This document shows positions 26,718 to 34,794 of a stretch of DNA of 38,322 nucleotides, in pieces (position 1 is the first letter of the stretch; every line of letters starts with the position of its first letter). Made by a program: the position numbers and the translations under genes. Location of the stretch: positions 1 through 38,322 of the forward strand of contig CALJGU010000214.1 in assembly GCA_938075565.1 (NCBI GenBank), in the 5' to 3' direction. The stretch is from an uncultured Opitutales bacterium. GTDB taxonomy: Bacteria; Verrucomicrobiota; Verrucomicrobiia; Opitutales; UBA2995. A model generated the notes under the pieces. That model had not been told where the DNA came from and ran no database searches. It saw nothing but the letters and a program-made list of their open reading frames with translations.

Positions 26718-27607
26718 CCGGCTGACTCAGCTGACTCAAGCTTCTCAAGCTCGCGAAATTTCTCCAACTGCTCGGGCGTAATTTCCTTGATCGCTTTGGC
26801 TATGTTGGTCGCTACGTGATCCCCATTTCCATCAAAGAAGAATACATCCACCTTGGCATCAGCTATGTTATGCTCAGGGAAGGTGCAGGTAGATTTCATA
26901 TTCCGAGCCACTCCGGATTCAACATCACCTATTGATATAATGCGCACCACAGAGCGACGGATTCCTTGCAAACGCTTCTGAGCATTCTGCTCTTTGAAAC
27001 TAAGAACCACAGCGGCATAAGCGTTGTCGATAGCCTGCCTCGGTTGAAGTTCAAATCGCAGCGAGATCGTATCCATCAAAATATTGGCTCCAAAAGCATC
27101 AGGATCATCTATGGATTGATTATAAGAGAGCTGGTCCAGTTCATCTACACTCTGAGCGCTATCTTCAAAAGACTGAGCTCCTCCACCCTCTTCCAGCGAC
27201 ACTCCACCTCCGGCTCCGAAAAAGGTACCGTTCTGCGTGGCTTGTTCAAAATTCTGCCCCTGCTCAAAACGCATCTGCTCGGAATTCATCTCGTTGATTG
27301 CCATAAGCTCCGTCATGTCGGCTCTGTTCGAGTTAAAGCTATAGCTCAGGCCATTTACCTCTGCATACTTATTGCTGATGGCGACAACAGGCTTCATCTG
27401 ACACGGCAAATTTCCAGCCGGCCTTAGGCGTTTTTTGATGCCTTCCAATCGTAGGCGGTCTCCATCAAATGTTTCGATGGGAAAAAAGTCTTCACTCACT
27501 GCGGCACTAACCTGGCCACTGAGAAACACATAGTGTGGTCCGGATTCGGCAGTCCCAACAATGACTGAGACGATCAATAAGCAAACGGTAGCGATACTGA
27601 TTTTCAT
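26714..27607 (-). CDS. Unrecognised secreted protein, paralogue A flanking the TonB operon
   Basis: A 297-residue protein with a signal peptide (about 1-20). I do not recognise the family. It is clearly homologous to the protein at 33163-34059: both have HY[VL]FLSG[QK]VS near residue 30, a FDG motif, KP[VI][VL]A[VI]S near 75, a central LSYNQ[SN]ID, I[DE]NAYGA/AYAA near 195, a [VL]D[VL]F[FL]FD strand, then HVATN[IM]A and a charged C-terminal helix. A Gly-rich insert (about 130-145, FFGAGGGVSLEEGGGAQ) is specific to this copy. It is the last gene of the DUF3450-TtpC-ExbB-ExbD-TonB-TPR operon, 53 bp after the TPR gene. The context suggests a periplasmic accessory to TonB-dependent transport, which is inference. 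Confidence 0.8.
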   Translation of the reverse strand: MKISIATVCLLIVSVIVGTAESGPHYVFLSGQVSAAVSEDFFPIETFDGDRLRLEGIKKRLRPAGNLPCQMKPVVAISNKYAEVNGLSYSFNSNRADMTELMAINEMNSEQMRFEQGQNFEQATQNGTFFGAGGGVSLEEGGGAQSFEDSAQSVDELDQLSYNQSIDDPDAFGANILMDTISLRFELQPRQAIDNAYAAVVLSFKEQNAQKRLQGIRRSVVRIISIGDVESGVARNMKSTCTFPEHNIADAKVDVFFFDGNGDHVATNIAKAIKEITPEQLEKFRELEKLESAESAG

Positions 27608-27660
27608 AACTTGATATATTTTAATGTTAGTATGGTTCTGTGGTCAGGGTTGGAAAATTA

Positions 27661-29073
27661 TTATTGGAGCGTTCCTTGAGTCAGGCTGATCCGGTCGAGT
27701 TCTTGTTTTCGAGCTGCGTGCATACAGTCTTGGTAAAGATTGGAAGCGTGGTCACCAGCGCCTTCGGCAATGGCCACTTCCAGTTTCTCCCCTGCTGCAT
27801 AGTAAGATTGCATACTCATAAGAATTTGCGCCTGAGCAATGAGTGCATTGCGGCGCGATGATGCGTGAGACTCGGCAAGGGCTAGGGTTTCCAAAGAGGC
27901 TTCAGATTTGCCACCTTGAAACTGGACGATTCCCAAACGCAGCCGAATGTCTCCCAATCGCTTTCCTATTTCAAGCCCTTTTGTCAGGACCCGCTCGGCC
28001 TCCGGGAGGTCCCCAGCCAGCTCAGCCCGCTTGGAGCCGATCAGAACCAGTAACGCCCGGCTCTCATCTGACAATGAATCCTCATCTGCCGATAAGCTAT
28101 CGTGTAAACGATCGGCCAGGTCGACCCACTGATTTTTGTAGAGGCCATTGACGCAAATGAGCAAGGCATCGCCATCCGGGACATGGCCCTTTGCGATCAT
28201 CTCAATAAACACTTCGGCTGCGAGATCGAATGACTCCGTATTGATGTAAACACGCGCCAACATGTCGTATTCCTCAAAGTTCATTTCGTTAGTCAGGCGC
28301 AGAAATTCCATACAAGCAGCAGCTTCTATAAAATCTTCCTGTTGAATGTAGAGGTTAGACAAGGTACGCCAGAATTCGCCCTCTTCCGGTTGGCGGCGCG
28401 TCAGACTCTCTAGAATAACGATCGCCGCCTCATTGTTGCCCAAGGCAATGTGACAGGACAGGTTGCCTCGCATCCAATCCAGATTTGTCGGATCGTAGAG
28501 CAACGCCTGCGAGTAGGCTGATTGGGCGGCCATATGGTCTCCCTGCAGGTAGTAACAATAACCGATCTGACCAAAAGTGTCCGGCTCGGTATCGCCCAGC
28601 TTGATCGCTTTTCCAAAAGCGTCCAAAGCCGTTTCGTAGTCTTCCGCGTACAAGCTGATCCAACCAATGGATCGCCAGGCACGCATGTAGTCCGGGTACT
28701 TCGCCAATGCTTTCTTGTAGGACTGCAAGGCGTCCGGCTCGCGCTGAGACTGATAGTAAAGATTGCCCAGGACAAAATCGAAAGAAGCGGAGAGGTCCTG
28801 ATTATTGGCCGTCAGGCCCTCGATCATCTCAAGCGCAAAATTAGGATCTTCTTCGAGGAAAGGTAAGAACTTCTCTACAATGGCGTACTCGCCTTGATTC
28901 AAGGCGGGCTCGCGGTTACTGAGAAACCCATAACTGCCTTGGATTTTTTTCGCCAGTTCCGACTCCGTGATCGGCTTATCGACACTGATTGATTGTGCAG
29001 TACCCAACAATGGGATACAAAGTATGATAGTCGCTGTGAAAGCTATAAGACGAACTGTTTTCTGATTCCCCAT
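27661..29073 (-). CDS. TPR-repeat periplasmic protein of the TonB operon
   Basis: A 470-residue protein with a signal peptide (about 1-27, ending LLGTAQS) and about ten tetratricopeptide repeats from roughly residue 85 on, such as FDFVLGNLYYQSQREPDALQSYKKAL and MRAWRSIGWISLYAEDYETALDAFGKAI. TPR proteins accompany TonB2/TtpC-type clusters in marine Gammaproteobacteria (Vibrio) in the same position, where they seem to assist the system. The ATG at 29073 lies 5 bp after the tonB stop; a longer in-frame opening to 29190 overlaps tonB and is unlikely. The distinct length and lack of enzymatic motifs suggest protein-protein contacts in the periplasm. Confidence 0.85.
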   Translation of the reverse strand: MGNQKTVRLIAFTATIILCIPLLGTAQSISVDKPITESELAKKIQGSYGFLSNREPALNQGEYAIVEKFLPFLEEDPNFALEMIEGLTANNQDLSASFDFVLGNLYYQSQREPDALQSYKKALAKYPDYMRAWRSIGWISLYAEDYETALDAFGKAIKLGDTEPDTFGQIGYCYYLQGDHMAAQSAYSQALLYDPTNLDWMRGNLSCHIALGNNEAAIVILESLTRRQPEEGEFWRTLSNLYIQQEDFIEAAACMEFLRLTNEMNFEEYDMLARVYINTESFDLAAEVFIEMIAKGHVPDGDALLICVNGLYKNQWVDLADRLHDSLSADEDSLSDESRALLVLIGSKRAELAGDLPEAERVLTKGLEIGKRLGDIRLRLGIVQFQGGKSEASLETLALAESHASSRRNALIAQAQILMSMQSYYAAGEKLEVAIAEGAGDHASNLYQDCMHAARKQELDRISLTQGTLQ

Positions 29074-29078
29074 AAAAG

Positions 29079-29756
29079 TTACAACCCGAACCGGGAGTTG
29101 GCTTTGTTGATAATAATTCTTTGTTTTACCCAACAACGAACCTTCATGCCGTTTTTCTCTGCTGGCGAGTAGGTCCATGTCTTGACGCATGCGACGACCT
29201 CCTCGTTGAATTTGGCATTCGATGTTTCAAGCACATAGGTATCACCCACCGTACCGTCAACGTTGACCACATAGATAAGCTGAACGGATTCCTTGGGTTT
29301 CTTAATCTTCACATCGGGCATGACACGGTAGATGTGTTCCGGGCGCTTATCAACTTCCCTGCCCTCGTAGACGACCATGTCGTTTATGTCCCGCCCTTTC
29401 ACCTCGAACTTGGAAAGGTCGAAGTCAACTTTCTGCACGATATCCTGAGCTCGCGTTGGGCGAATGTTGGACGCCAATAATTTGATGGCCAAATTATCCT
29501 GAGACAAAGCAAAGTCGACCTGCGCGGAAATGGTGTTGTCCGGCTCATCCGCCGGTTGCTCCACTTCGGGAGGCTTCGGGGGCGTGATCTGCACCGATTG
29601 AGTAACGAAGGCATTCACTTGCTCCTCTGGCTTCGCGTCTTTTTTCAAACTTAAGGAGACAGTATAGAAAAGACCGGCCGATACGGTCACACCAATAACC
29701 GCATGGAGCAACTTCTGGCCCCAAGTGTATGGTGTGGTTGTATTCCAGTCTTTCAT
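29079..29756 (-). CDS. tonB: TonB energy-transducing protein
   Basis: A 225-residue protein anchored by one N-terminal helix (about 17-37, AVIGVTVSAGLFYTVSLSL). A short periplasmic proline-containing linker (ITPPKPPEVEQPADEP, about 57-72) and an extended region precede a TonB_C domain (about 145-220) with VNVDGTVGDTYVLETSNAKFNEEVVACVKTWTYSPAEKNG. It transmits proton-motive energy from ExbB/ExbD to outer-membrane receptors such as the one at 305-3586. The linker is short, as in TonB2-type proteins. It follows exbD by 6 bp and precedes the TPR gene by 5 bp. Confidence 0.9.
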   Translation of the reverse strand: MKDWNTTTPYTWGQKLLHAVIGVTVSAGLFYTVSLSLKKDAKPEEQVNAFVTQSVQITPPKPPEVEQPADEPDNTISAQVDFALSQDNLAIKLLASNIRPTRAQDIVQKVDFDLSKFEVKGRDINDMVVYEGREVDKRPEHIYRVMPDVKIKKPKESVQLIYVVNVDGTVGDTYVLETSNAKFNEEVVACVKTWTYSPAEKNGMKVRCWVKQRIIINKANSRFGL

Positions 29757-29762
29757 GAACGT

Positions 29763-30170
29763 TTAGTACTCCGTGGCAAAATTTACTTTCGTCGCACCCG
29801 CGGCCTTGGCTTCTCCGTAGACACGGGAAAACACGCCATGGTCGGCCCGTTCATCAGCCTGAATGATCACTGGGATCTCAGCGATCTCCATCTGGCGTTT
29901 GACGATACCCGCCACACCGGAGATTCCGATCTCTGTTCCTGCATAGACGACGTTATTCTCAGCTGTGATGGCAATGAGCAGGCTCTTCTTATCCAACTGA
30001 GTAGAGGCAGCGGCCTCCGGCTTGTTTACTTCGACTCCGGTTTCCTCGATGAAAACAGTGGTGACGATATAGAAAATCAACAGGATGAACACGCAATCGA
30101 TCAAAGGAGATAAATTGATCTCCGCGCTGTCGAAATCCCCGTCCGGGTTACTGACACGATTTCGAATCAT
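29763..30170 (-). CDS. exbD: ExbD/TolR biopolymer transport protein
   Basis: A 135-residue protein with one N-terminal membrane helix (about 20-42, [23 protein letters not shown] preceded by AEIN). It includes the conserved membrane Asp in [10 protein letters not shown] that takes part in proton passage. The periplasmic domain (about 45-135) has the usual [25 protein letters not shown] segment. It forms the channel with ExbB and couples to TonB. The start is 1 bp after the exbB stop (30172), so the pair is translationally coupled. Confidence 0.92.
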   Translation of the reverse strand: MIRNRVSNPDGDFDSAEINLSPLIDCVFILLIFYIVTTVFIEETGVEVNKPEAAASTQLDKKSLLIAITAENNVVYAGTEIGISGVAGIVKRQMEIAEIPVIIQADERADHGVFSRVYGEAKAAGATKVNFATEY

Positions 30171-30171
30171 C

Positions 30172-30771
30172 CTAACTCGCGCCCTCCATCGTGTTTAGAA
30201 ATTGAGTTTCCAAGCTTCCAAAAACGGCAAGGGTTCGGTTGAGGTGACGCTGCACCAGGTAAGTCAGAAAGATCGCGGGAATGGCCACAACCAATCCGGC
30301 ATTAGTGGTGAGCAGTGCTTTGGAAATCCCACTGGCAACCAGAGTAGAAGCATCTTCGCCCATACCGGTGCTCAAGGCTGAGAAGGTTTGGATCATTCCG
30401 GTGATGGTTCCCAGCAACCCCAAGAGAGGTGCAGCAGCAATCGCAATTTTTATATGGGCTAGCTTGGATGTCACCAATCTCTGGATACCCCGTCGAGCGA
30501 ACTTCAGGTAAGAGATAGCCAAATGGCTATTGTCGCTGAATCCATCCAGTCCTTCCGACAGATTCCTCCAATAGCGATTCAGTTTGGCATTGGGGGGCAG
30601 AGCGTTTCCTTGAATGCGTACCACCTTATAGGGGGCCGAGGTAGTCAAGGTCAGATGCAGCGCACGCAACAGCGTTCCATACAAGAGAATGGAAAGTATA
30701 AAGATACAAATAATGATAGGCCCACCTGCATCGGCCACTTCAAGAAAGGGAGCCATCCATTCCATCGTCAT
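30172..30771 (-). CDS. exbB: ExbB/TolQ/MotA-family proton channel protein
   Basis: A 199-residue inner-membrane protein with three hydrophobic segments (about 14-38, 108-130, 150-175). It carries the family block [25 protein letters not shown] and [25 protein letters not shown]. ExbB pentamers hold ExbD and drive TonB with proton flow. Its start overlaps the stop of the upstream TtpC-like gene by one base (TGATG). A second ExbB-like domain is present in that upstream gene, so the operon has two ExbB-type proteins. Confidence 0.92.
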   Translation of the reverse strand: MTMEWMAPFLEVADAGGPIIICIFILSILLYGTLLRALHLTLTTSAPYKVVRIQGNALPPNAKLNRYWRNLSEGLDGFSDNSHLAISYLKFARRGIQRLVTSKLAHIKIAIAAAPLLGLLGTITGMIQTFSALSTGMGEDASTLVASGISKALLTTNAGLVVAIPAIFLTYLVQRHLNRTLAVFGSLETQFLNTMEGAS

Positions 30772-32183
30772 CAGGCACTCTCCTTTCTCGATTCCTGCAG
30801 TGAGATAACAAACTCAGAAGCCAAGTCCTCCAGCGAACCCAGCTTTTCGCGAGCGGAGCGCAACAGCACACCATGCAAGATCAACGCTGGGATAGCTACG
30901 ATGAGTCCGAACTCGGTGGTGACCAAGGCCTCGGAAATTCCGGCGGAAAAAGATTGAGCATTACCCGAACCAAATACGGTGATGAGCGAAAAGGTTTTAA
31001 TCATACCCACCACGGTTCCCAGCAAGCCCATCAAAGGTGACGTGGCAGCAATAATGGCCAAGAACGGGAGCAAGCGCTCGAGGCGTGTCTTTACGTTACG
31101 TATCTCACCAATGATCACTTCTTCAATCACATCGCTTTGGTGATCCGCATATTTTAAAGCCACTGAAAGTACACGATTGGCTGGGAAAGGTTTCTTCTCT
31201 GCCAAGGCTAGAGCCTCCTCGTTGCCTTTGGTCAAACGGTGTTCGATCAAGTCGGCCACAGGCACTCCGTGGAGTCCACGCACCCGGGAAAGATCGAGCA
31301 TCTTAACCAGCACAATGAGCAAGGCCACCACGGCAAAGCCCAGAATGACATATCCCACCATGCCTCCCTTTTCCACATGCTCTTCGATGGACCACTCGGT
31401 TTGACCAAACTCTTTGGCCTGTCCCAAAGTGATATCGATGGGAAATGCAGTAGACGTTCCAGAAGACAGTGCGTTGATTTGATCAATCGCTATTTCAGGC
31501 ACGGCGCTTAGCTCCGGTAGAAGCGAATTGGTCTCAAAGGTCAGTTCTCCTGCCGACTGGTTATCTCCCCCGACAAAGTAAGCCGTCGGCCCGGTTAAAG
31601 TGATGGAACCTTCTAAAATGTCCCCAGACTCATTCACTGACTTGCCGTCAAAGCTGTAACCGCCCAAGGCCTTTTCAATGCGTTCGAAGGATAGGTCGAT
31701 CACTTCAAGCTGAGCCAGCATCTGCTCCTCACGGGAAGCACCTTCGTTCTTCTTATTCCTCAACTCAGTAAAGCGAGGTCGGTAAAGCTGATCTTCAGCC
31801 GGGTGAATCAAGGTATCGAAATTGGAGAGGTGATCCACGACGAGGGCATCGATAAAGTCGATCTGATCAGCCTGTCCTGTATTTTGTTCCTCGATACGCT
31901 CAACCACGCTCAATCGTTCTGACCGCTTGAGCAGAAGCATGTCCGTTTGGTTACGCAGCTGACTCACACGCATACGCTTGCCGTTCAGCGGGGTAACCAA
32001 GGCCAATTTCTTGTTAGATACCTCGGCCGATAGCTGTTCGTATTCCTCCAAAGCTTTTTCAAACTGAGCTTCAAGCGTGATGCTCTTTCCAGCGATGTTG
32101 AGCTCTTGAGCACGGAGGATTGAGCACGACAAAACTACAATGCCGACTACACCACAAAATGTCTTCCAAAGGTGACTACTCAT
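30771..32183 (-). CDS. ttpC: Long ExbB-like protein with extended periplasmic N-terminal region (TtpC-type)
   Basis: A 470-residue protein with a signal peptide (about 1-25, ending RAQE). A periplasmic coiled-coil and beta region covers about 30-265, with FEKALEEYEQLSAEVSNKK and DALVVDHLSNFDTLIHP. A C-terminal MotA/TolQ/ExbB domain (about 275-460) includes VGYVILGFAVVALLIVL, LAIIAATSPLMGLLGTVVGMIKTFSLI and ISEALVTTEFGLIVAIPALIL. This architecture is that of TtpC, the extra protein essential in Vibrio TonB2 systems. It overlaps the DUF3450 stop by 8 bp and the exbB start by 1 base. An upstream opening to 32297 overlaps the DUF3450 gene and is rejected in favour of ATG 32183. Confidence 0.85.
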   Translation of the reverse strand: MSSHLWKTFCGVVGIVVLSCSILRAQELNIAGKSITLEAQFEKALEEYEQLSAEVSNKKLALVTPLNGKRMRVSQLRNQTDMLLLKRSERLSVVERIEEQNTGQADQIDFIDALVVDHLSNFDTLIHPAEDQLYRPRFTELRNKKNEGASREEQMLAQLEVIDLSFERIEKALGGYSFDGKSVNESGDILEGSITLTGPTAYFVGGDNQSAGELTFETNSLLPELSAVPEIAIDQINALSSGTSTAFPIDITLGQAKEFGQTEWSIEEHVEKGGMVGYVILGFAVVALLIVLVKMLDLSRVRGLHGVPVADLIEHRLTKGNEEALALAEKKPFPANRVLSVALKYADHQSDVIEEVIIGEIRNVKTRLERLLPFLAIIAATSPLMGLLGTVVGMIKTFSLITVFGSGNAQSFSAGISEALVTTEFGLIVAIPALILHGVLLRSAREKLGSLEDLASEFVISLQESRKESA

Positions 32184-32940
32184 GAGAGCTCCTGAGTGGA
32201 ATTTGAATAAAGGAGGGAATCTCAACGCCTTCATGAATAGAGAAGGCCTGGCGAATCCCTTCCAGATGATCGTTCGCATCTTCCCAGACCCAGGCATCGT
32301 CTCCGGGATGCCCTACTTGAGCAATTGTGTTGGAAGGATCAATCCGATACCCCGTGGCAATTCCCCAATAGAGGGTATCCAACTGCTTAGCTCCGTCTCC
32401 CCCCTCGTAAGACTCTTTGGTGAAAAACGGTTTCTGATTAAAACGATGAACCAGATTAAGCGCCGATACGAGGGACTGATAGCGGGCACCTATAGTTTTA
32501 ACCTCCCGATCTGGCGCTTCCCCCAATTCATCTTTAACCTGAGTGCTCAGCGGATCCGGTAGGCGAGGCGTAAGCTTCAGCAACAAGGATTCATAATTCA
32601 CAGCGCTCTCTTTCAGGCGCTCCAATATGCGGTCCTGGTCATCAGCCGAAACGGTTGCCACGTCTTCCCGTGCGAGAAGCTCGTTGTTAATACCGAGTAG
32701 AACTTCCAGCTTCTCTTCCAATCCCTTAAGCTCCGCATCCAACAAGGTTTGCTCCTGCTTGAGTTCAGCCTGGTCCAGCTCCCAATCACTGCGGAGTTTG
32801 GCAGTGTCTTTCTTGATTTCGATGCGTTTTTCCAACAGCTCGATGGCCTTGTCTACTTCGACTGAAGTCGCGCCAGCCAGGACCATTGGAATAAAACATA
32901 ATAGAGGAATAGCCTTCGTAGGTAATTTGAGAAGAGTCAT
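32176..32940 (-). CDS. DUF3450 coiled-coil protein of the TtpC/TonB operon
   Basis: A 254-residue periplasmic protein with a signal peptide (about 1-23, ending VLAGA). A long charged coiled coil (about 28-90) contains ELLEKRIEIKKDTAKL and LDAELKGLEEKLEVLL. The globular C-terminal half has LYWGIATGYRIDPSNTIAQVG and EGIRQAFSIHEGVEIPSFIQIPL, the DUF3450 hallmark. In Vibrio the equivalent gene precedes ttpC. It is the first gene of the six- or seven-gene TonB operon. The 222-bp upstream region is shared with the divergent paralogue B gene. Confidence 0.87.
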   Translation of the reverse strand: MTLLKLPTKAIPLLCFIPMVLAGATSVEVDKAIELLEKRIEIKKDTAKLRSDWELDQAELKQEQTLLDAELKGLEEKLEVLLGINNELLAREDVATVSADDQDRILERLKESAVNYESLLLKLTPRLPDPLSTQVKDELGEAPDREVKTIGARYQSLVSALNLVHRFNQKPFFTKESYEGGDGAKQLDTLYWGIATGYRIDPSNTIAQVGHPGDDAWVWEDANDHLEGIRQAFSIHEGVEIPSFIQIPLRSSHE

Positions 32941-33162
32941 ATAAACTGAGATGATGGTGACAGAGCCAGGAGAGTCCTGAAAATGGCACTGAACGAGTCG
33001 TCACAAGGAGTAACGGGATCTTGAAGGCTAGGGTTACTCGATAGTGGAAGAATTTAGAAATGAGGAGCAATGTTTTTATCAGCAGTCTTTCCCAGTTTCC
33101 CTTGCTGTTTGACTCAAAATTGAATCTGGATACGGTAACAACCTGCAGCAATCTACCCGATT
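32941..33162. promoter_or_regulatory. Divergent promoter region of the TonB operon and paralogue B
   Basis: This 222-bp region separates DUF3450 (leftwards) from the paralogue B gene (rightwards). It holds an inverted repeat GAGTAAC/GTTACTC (33008-33014 and 33033-33039, spacer of 18). A TTGACT hexamer (33109-33114) lies 16 nt from TACGGT (33131-33136), a weak plus-strand -35/-10 pair about 27 nt before the ATG at 33163. The inverted repeat is a candidate operator for joint control. Confidence 0.35.
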
Positions 33163-34059
33163 ATGAGAACAATTACTATTATTAGCCTACTACTCACCTC
33201 TCTTTCTTTAGCCCTTGCCCAAGAAAACGCCCCTGCTTCTGAGAAGTCTCACTATCTCTTCCTGAGTGGGAAAGTGAGTGTCGATGTGAAGGGAGAAATG
33301 GTTCCTATCACAAGCTTCGACGGGAAGCGCTACCAGGCAGGAGGAAAGAACATTAAACCCTCCCCCAAATTGGGCGCCGGGCTAAAACCCATCCTCGCTG
33401 TCAGCACCATGTTCGCGGAAGTATCCGAATTCAGTTTCAACCTACACTCCTTAGAATCCGAGATTCGTGCGCTACATTCGATGAACGAGGTCGGAGCCGA
33501 GGATTTGCAAAATCAGATGGGACTTGATTTTGAGCATGCCGCGCTCGCCTCTGACAAACTCTCCGCCACTGCCGCTGGAGATAGTGCACGGCTTAGTGAG
33601 ATCCAGAACCAACAACGAGATCTCTGGAATAATGAGGATACTCAGGAAGATCTCAGCTATAACCAGAACATCGATCAAATCGACAATTTAAATGGCTTGG
33701 GGTTCATGGATATGATCAAAGGCCAGTGCACCTTCATATCCACGAAGAACATTGAAAATGCTTACGGCGCCTTGTCTATCAGTCTTCAAGTAGCCCAAAA
33801 AGATGGATCATTGAAAAAGGCGGCCCTCATTCGAACCTTTCCAGTGGGAGACCTACAAGAAGGGAAAACCCATCCCGTGGAATTCGAATGTCAGTTTCCT
33901 GAGCTGAAAGTGGCTGGAGCCAAGGTCGACCTCTTTCTATTCGACAGCAAAGGCAAGCACGTGGCCACCAACATGGCTCGAGGACTCAAGAAAGTTAGCA
34001 AAGAAGAACTTGAAGAGTTGCGTGCACAAAGTAGATCCAAGCAAGGGAAAGAAAGCTAA
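33163..34059 (+). CDS. Unrecognised secreted protein, paralogue B flanking the TonB operon
   Basis: A 298-residue protein with a signal peptide (about 1-20, ending LALAQ). I do not recognise the family. It shares with the protein at 26714-27607 the motifs HYLFLSGKVS (30-39), SFDGKR (51-56), KPILAVS (75-81), FAEVSEFSF, LSYNQNIDQ (164-172), IENAYGALSISLQ (197-209), AKVDLFLFD (253-261), GKHVATNMA (264-272) and a charged C-terminal helix (about 275-298). It lacks the Gly-rich insert of the other copy. It is read divergently from the TonB operon. The two copies on either side of the operon make a role in this energising complex plausible (inference). Confidence 0.8.
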   Translation: MRTITIISLLLTSLSLALAQENAPASEKSHYLFLSGKVSVDVKGEMVPITSFDGKRYQAGGKNIKPSPKLGAGLKPILAVSTMFAEVSEFSFNLHSLESEIRALHSMNEVGAEDLQNQMGLDFEHAALASDKLSATAAGDSARLSEIQNQQRDLWNNEDTQEDLSYNQNIDQIDNLNGLGFMDMIKGQCTFISTKNIENAYGALSISLQVAQKDGSLKKAALIRTFPVGDLQEGKTHPVEFECQFPELKVAGAKVDLFLFDSKGKHVATNMARGLKKVSKEELEELRAQSRSKQGKES

Positions 34060-34138
34060 CTCGTTTTAAAATTAGCGACCTCAAAACGGCTCCAATCTCC
34101 AAATGAGATTTAGCTTATTCCTGCAGAAATGAAGAACA

Positions 34139-34178
34139 CCCGCAATCTGCTGATTGTAAATCACTTGTTTTTCCAATT
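34139..34178 (-). pseudogene. Degenerate tRNA relic
   Basis: Read on the plus strand, this 40-nt segment matches the tRNA-Thr at 38271-38310 at 32 of 40 positions without a gap. Five of the 8 differences are transitions. It covers the T-stem edge, anticodon arm and D arm. The anticodon loop reads TTTACAA on the minus strand, so the anticodon would be TAC, not TGT. The acceptor stem and T-loop are not recognisable, so it is not a functional tRNA. It lies in the same orientation as the intact tRNA about 4.1 kb away. Confidence 0.6.
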
Positions 34179-34222
34179 TTCACGCGGCCTCCAGAGACAC
34201 TGTATACGGTCTTGTAGCTAGA

Positions 34223-34498
34223 TTGCTTTCAGAAACAGCTTTGGTTCATCTTCTTTTTGTCGTACACCCCGATGAGAGGAGATCTTATTTGTTTATGACC
34301 TGGCTGTATGGGGACCAAGACGCTCCTCCCAGTCCAGATCAAGTTGTGGCTCCTGTAACAGCTCAGGGTGCGTTCTCCTTCGATAACATGTTTTTCGCGG
34401 AAGGCCCTTCAACGATGGAGAGACTCATCTGGGAAGAGTTGACTGAAGGGCCTAGAATCCCAAAAGGTCTTGGTTATTCTTCTATGCCGGAAAAATAG
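34223..34498 (+). CDS. Doubtful small hypothetical ORF
   Basis: A 91-codon frame from a TTG (ATG at 34295 is a later start). The product has protein-like composition (MTWLYGDQDAPPSPDQVV, GAFSFDNMFFAEGPSTMERL) but matches no family I recognise. There is no clear ribosome site. A 10-bp inverted repeat (34402-34411 and 34444-34453) lies within it. It may be a remnant of a larger gene or a chance frame. Confidence 0.25.
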   Translation: MLSETALVHLLFVVHPDERRSYLFMTWLYGDQDAPPSPDQVVAPVTAQGAFSFDNMFFAEGPSTMERLIWEELTEGPRIPKGLGYSSMPEK

Positions 34499-34794
34499 TA
34501 GCTGTCACCTAGCTCATGAAAAACCGGCAGAGAGATGCGGACCCTGTTAATTCGAACAGCTCAGAAAAGCCTTTCGAACTTTTTCAATGACACATTTACC
34601 GAAAGATCGGCATCGAATCGCTGGAGGTATGAAGTGGGCAGCAGAAAAAGGTTTCATGCATAGCGAACTACGATGCTCTTGAGCTTTGCCTATTTTGAGC
34701 AACCTGCTCAGCGGTTTGTGATCTTTGAGCCTTGATGATTGGTTTCACAATACAAAGTGGAAATGCATAATCATTTGGGACTCTTTGATATTCC

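Larger units (their letters stand above)
34060..34794. other. 735-bp gap with tRNA relic and a doubtful small ORF
   Basis: Between the paralogue B gene and the photolyase stop there is no convincing gene. The stretch contains a degenerate tRNA-like sequence (34139-34178), a doubtful 91-codon frame (34223-34498) and a 10-bp inverted repeat (34402-34411 and 34444-34453). From 34500 to 34794 I see only short frames and no recognisable feature. The mixed, decayed character suggests a former insertion or deletion site. Confidence 0.4.
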
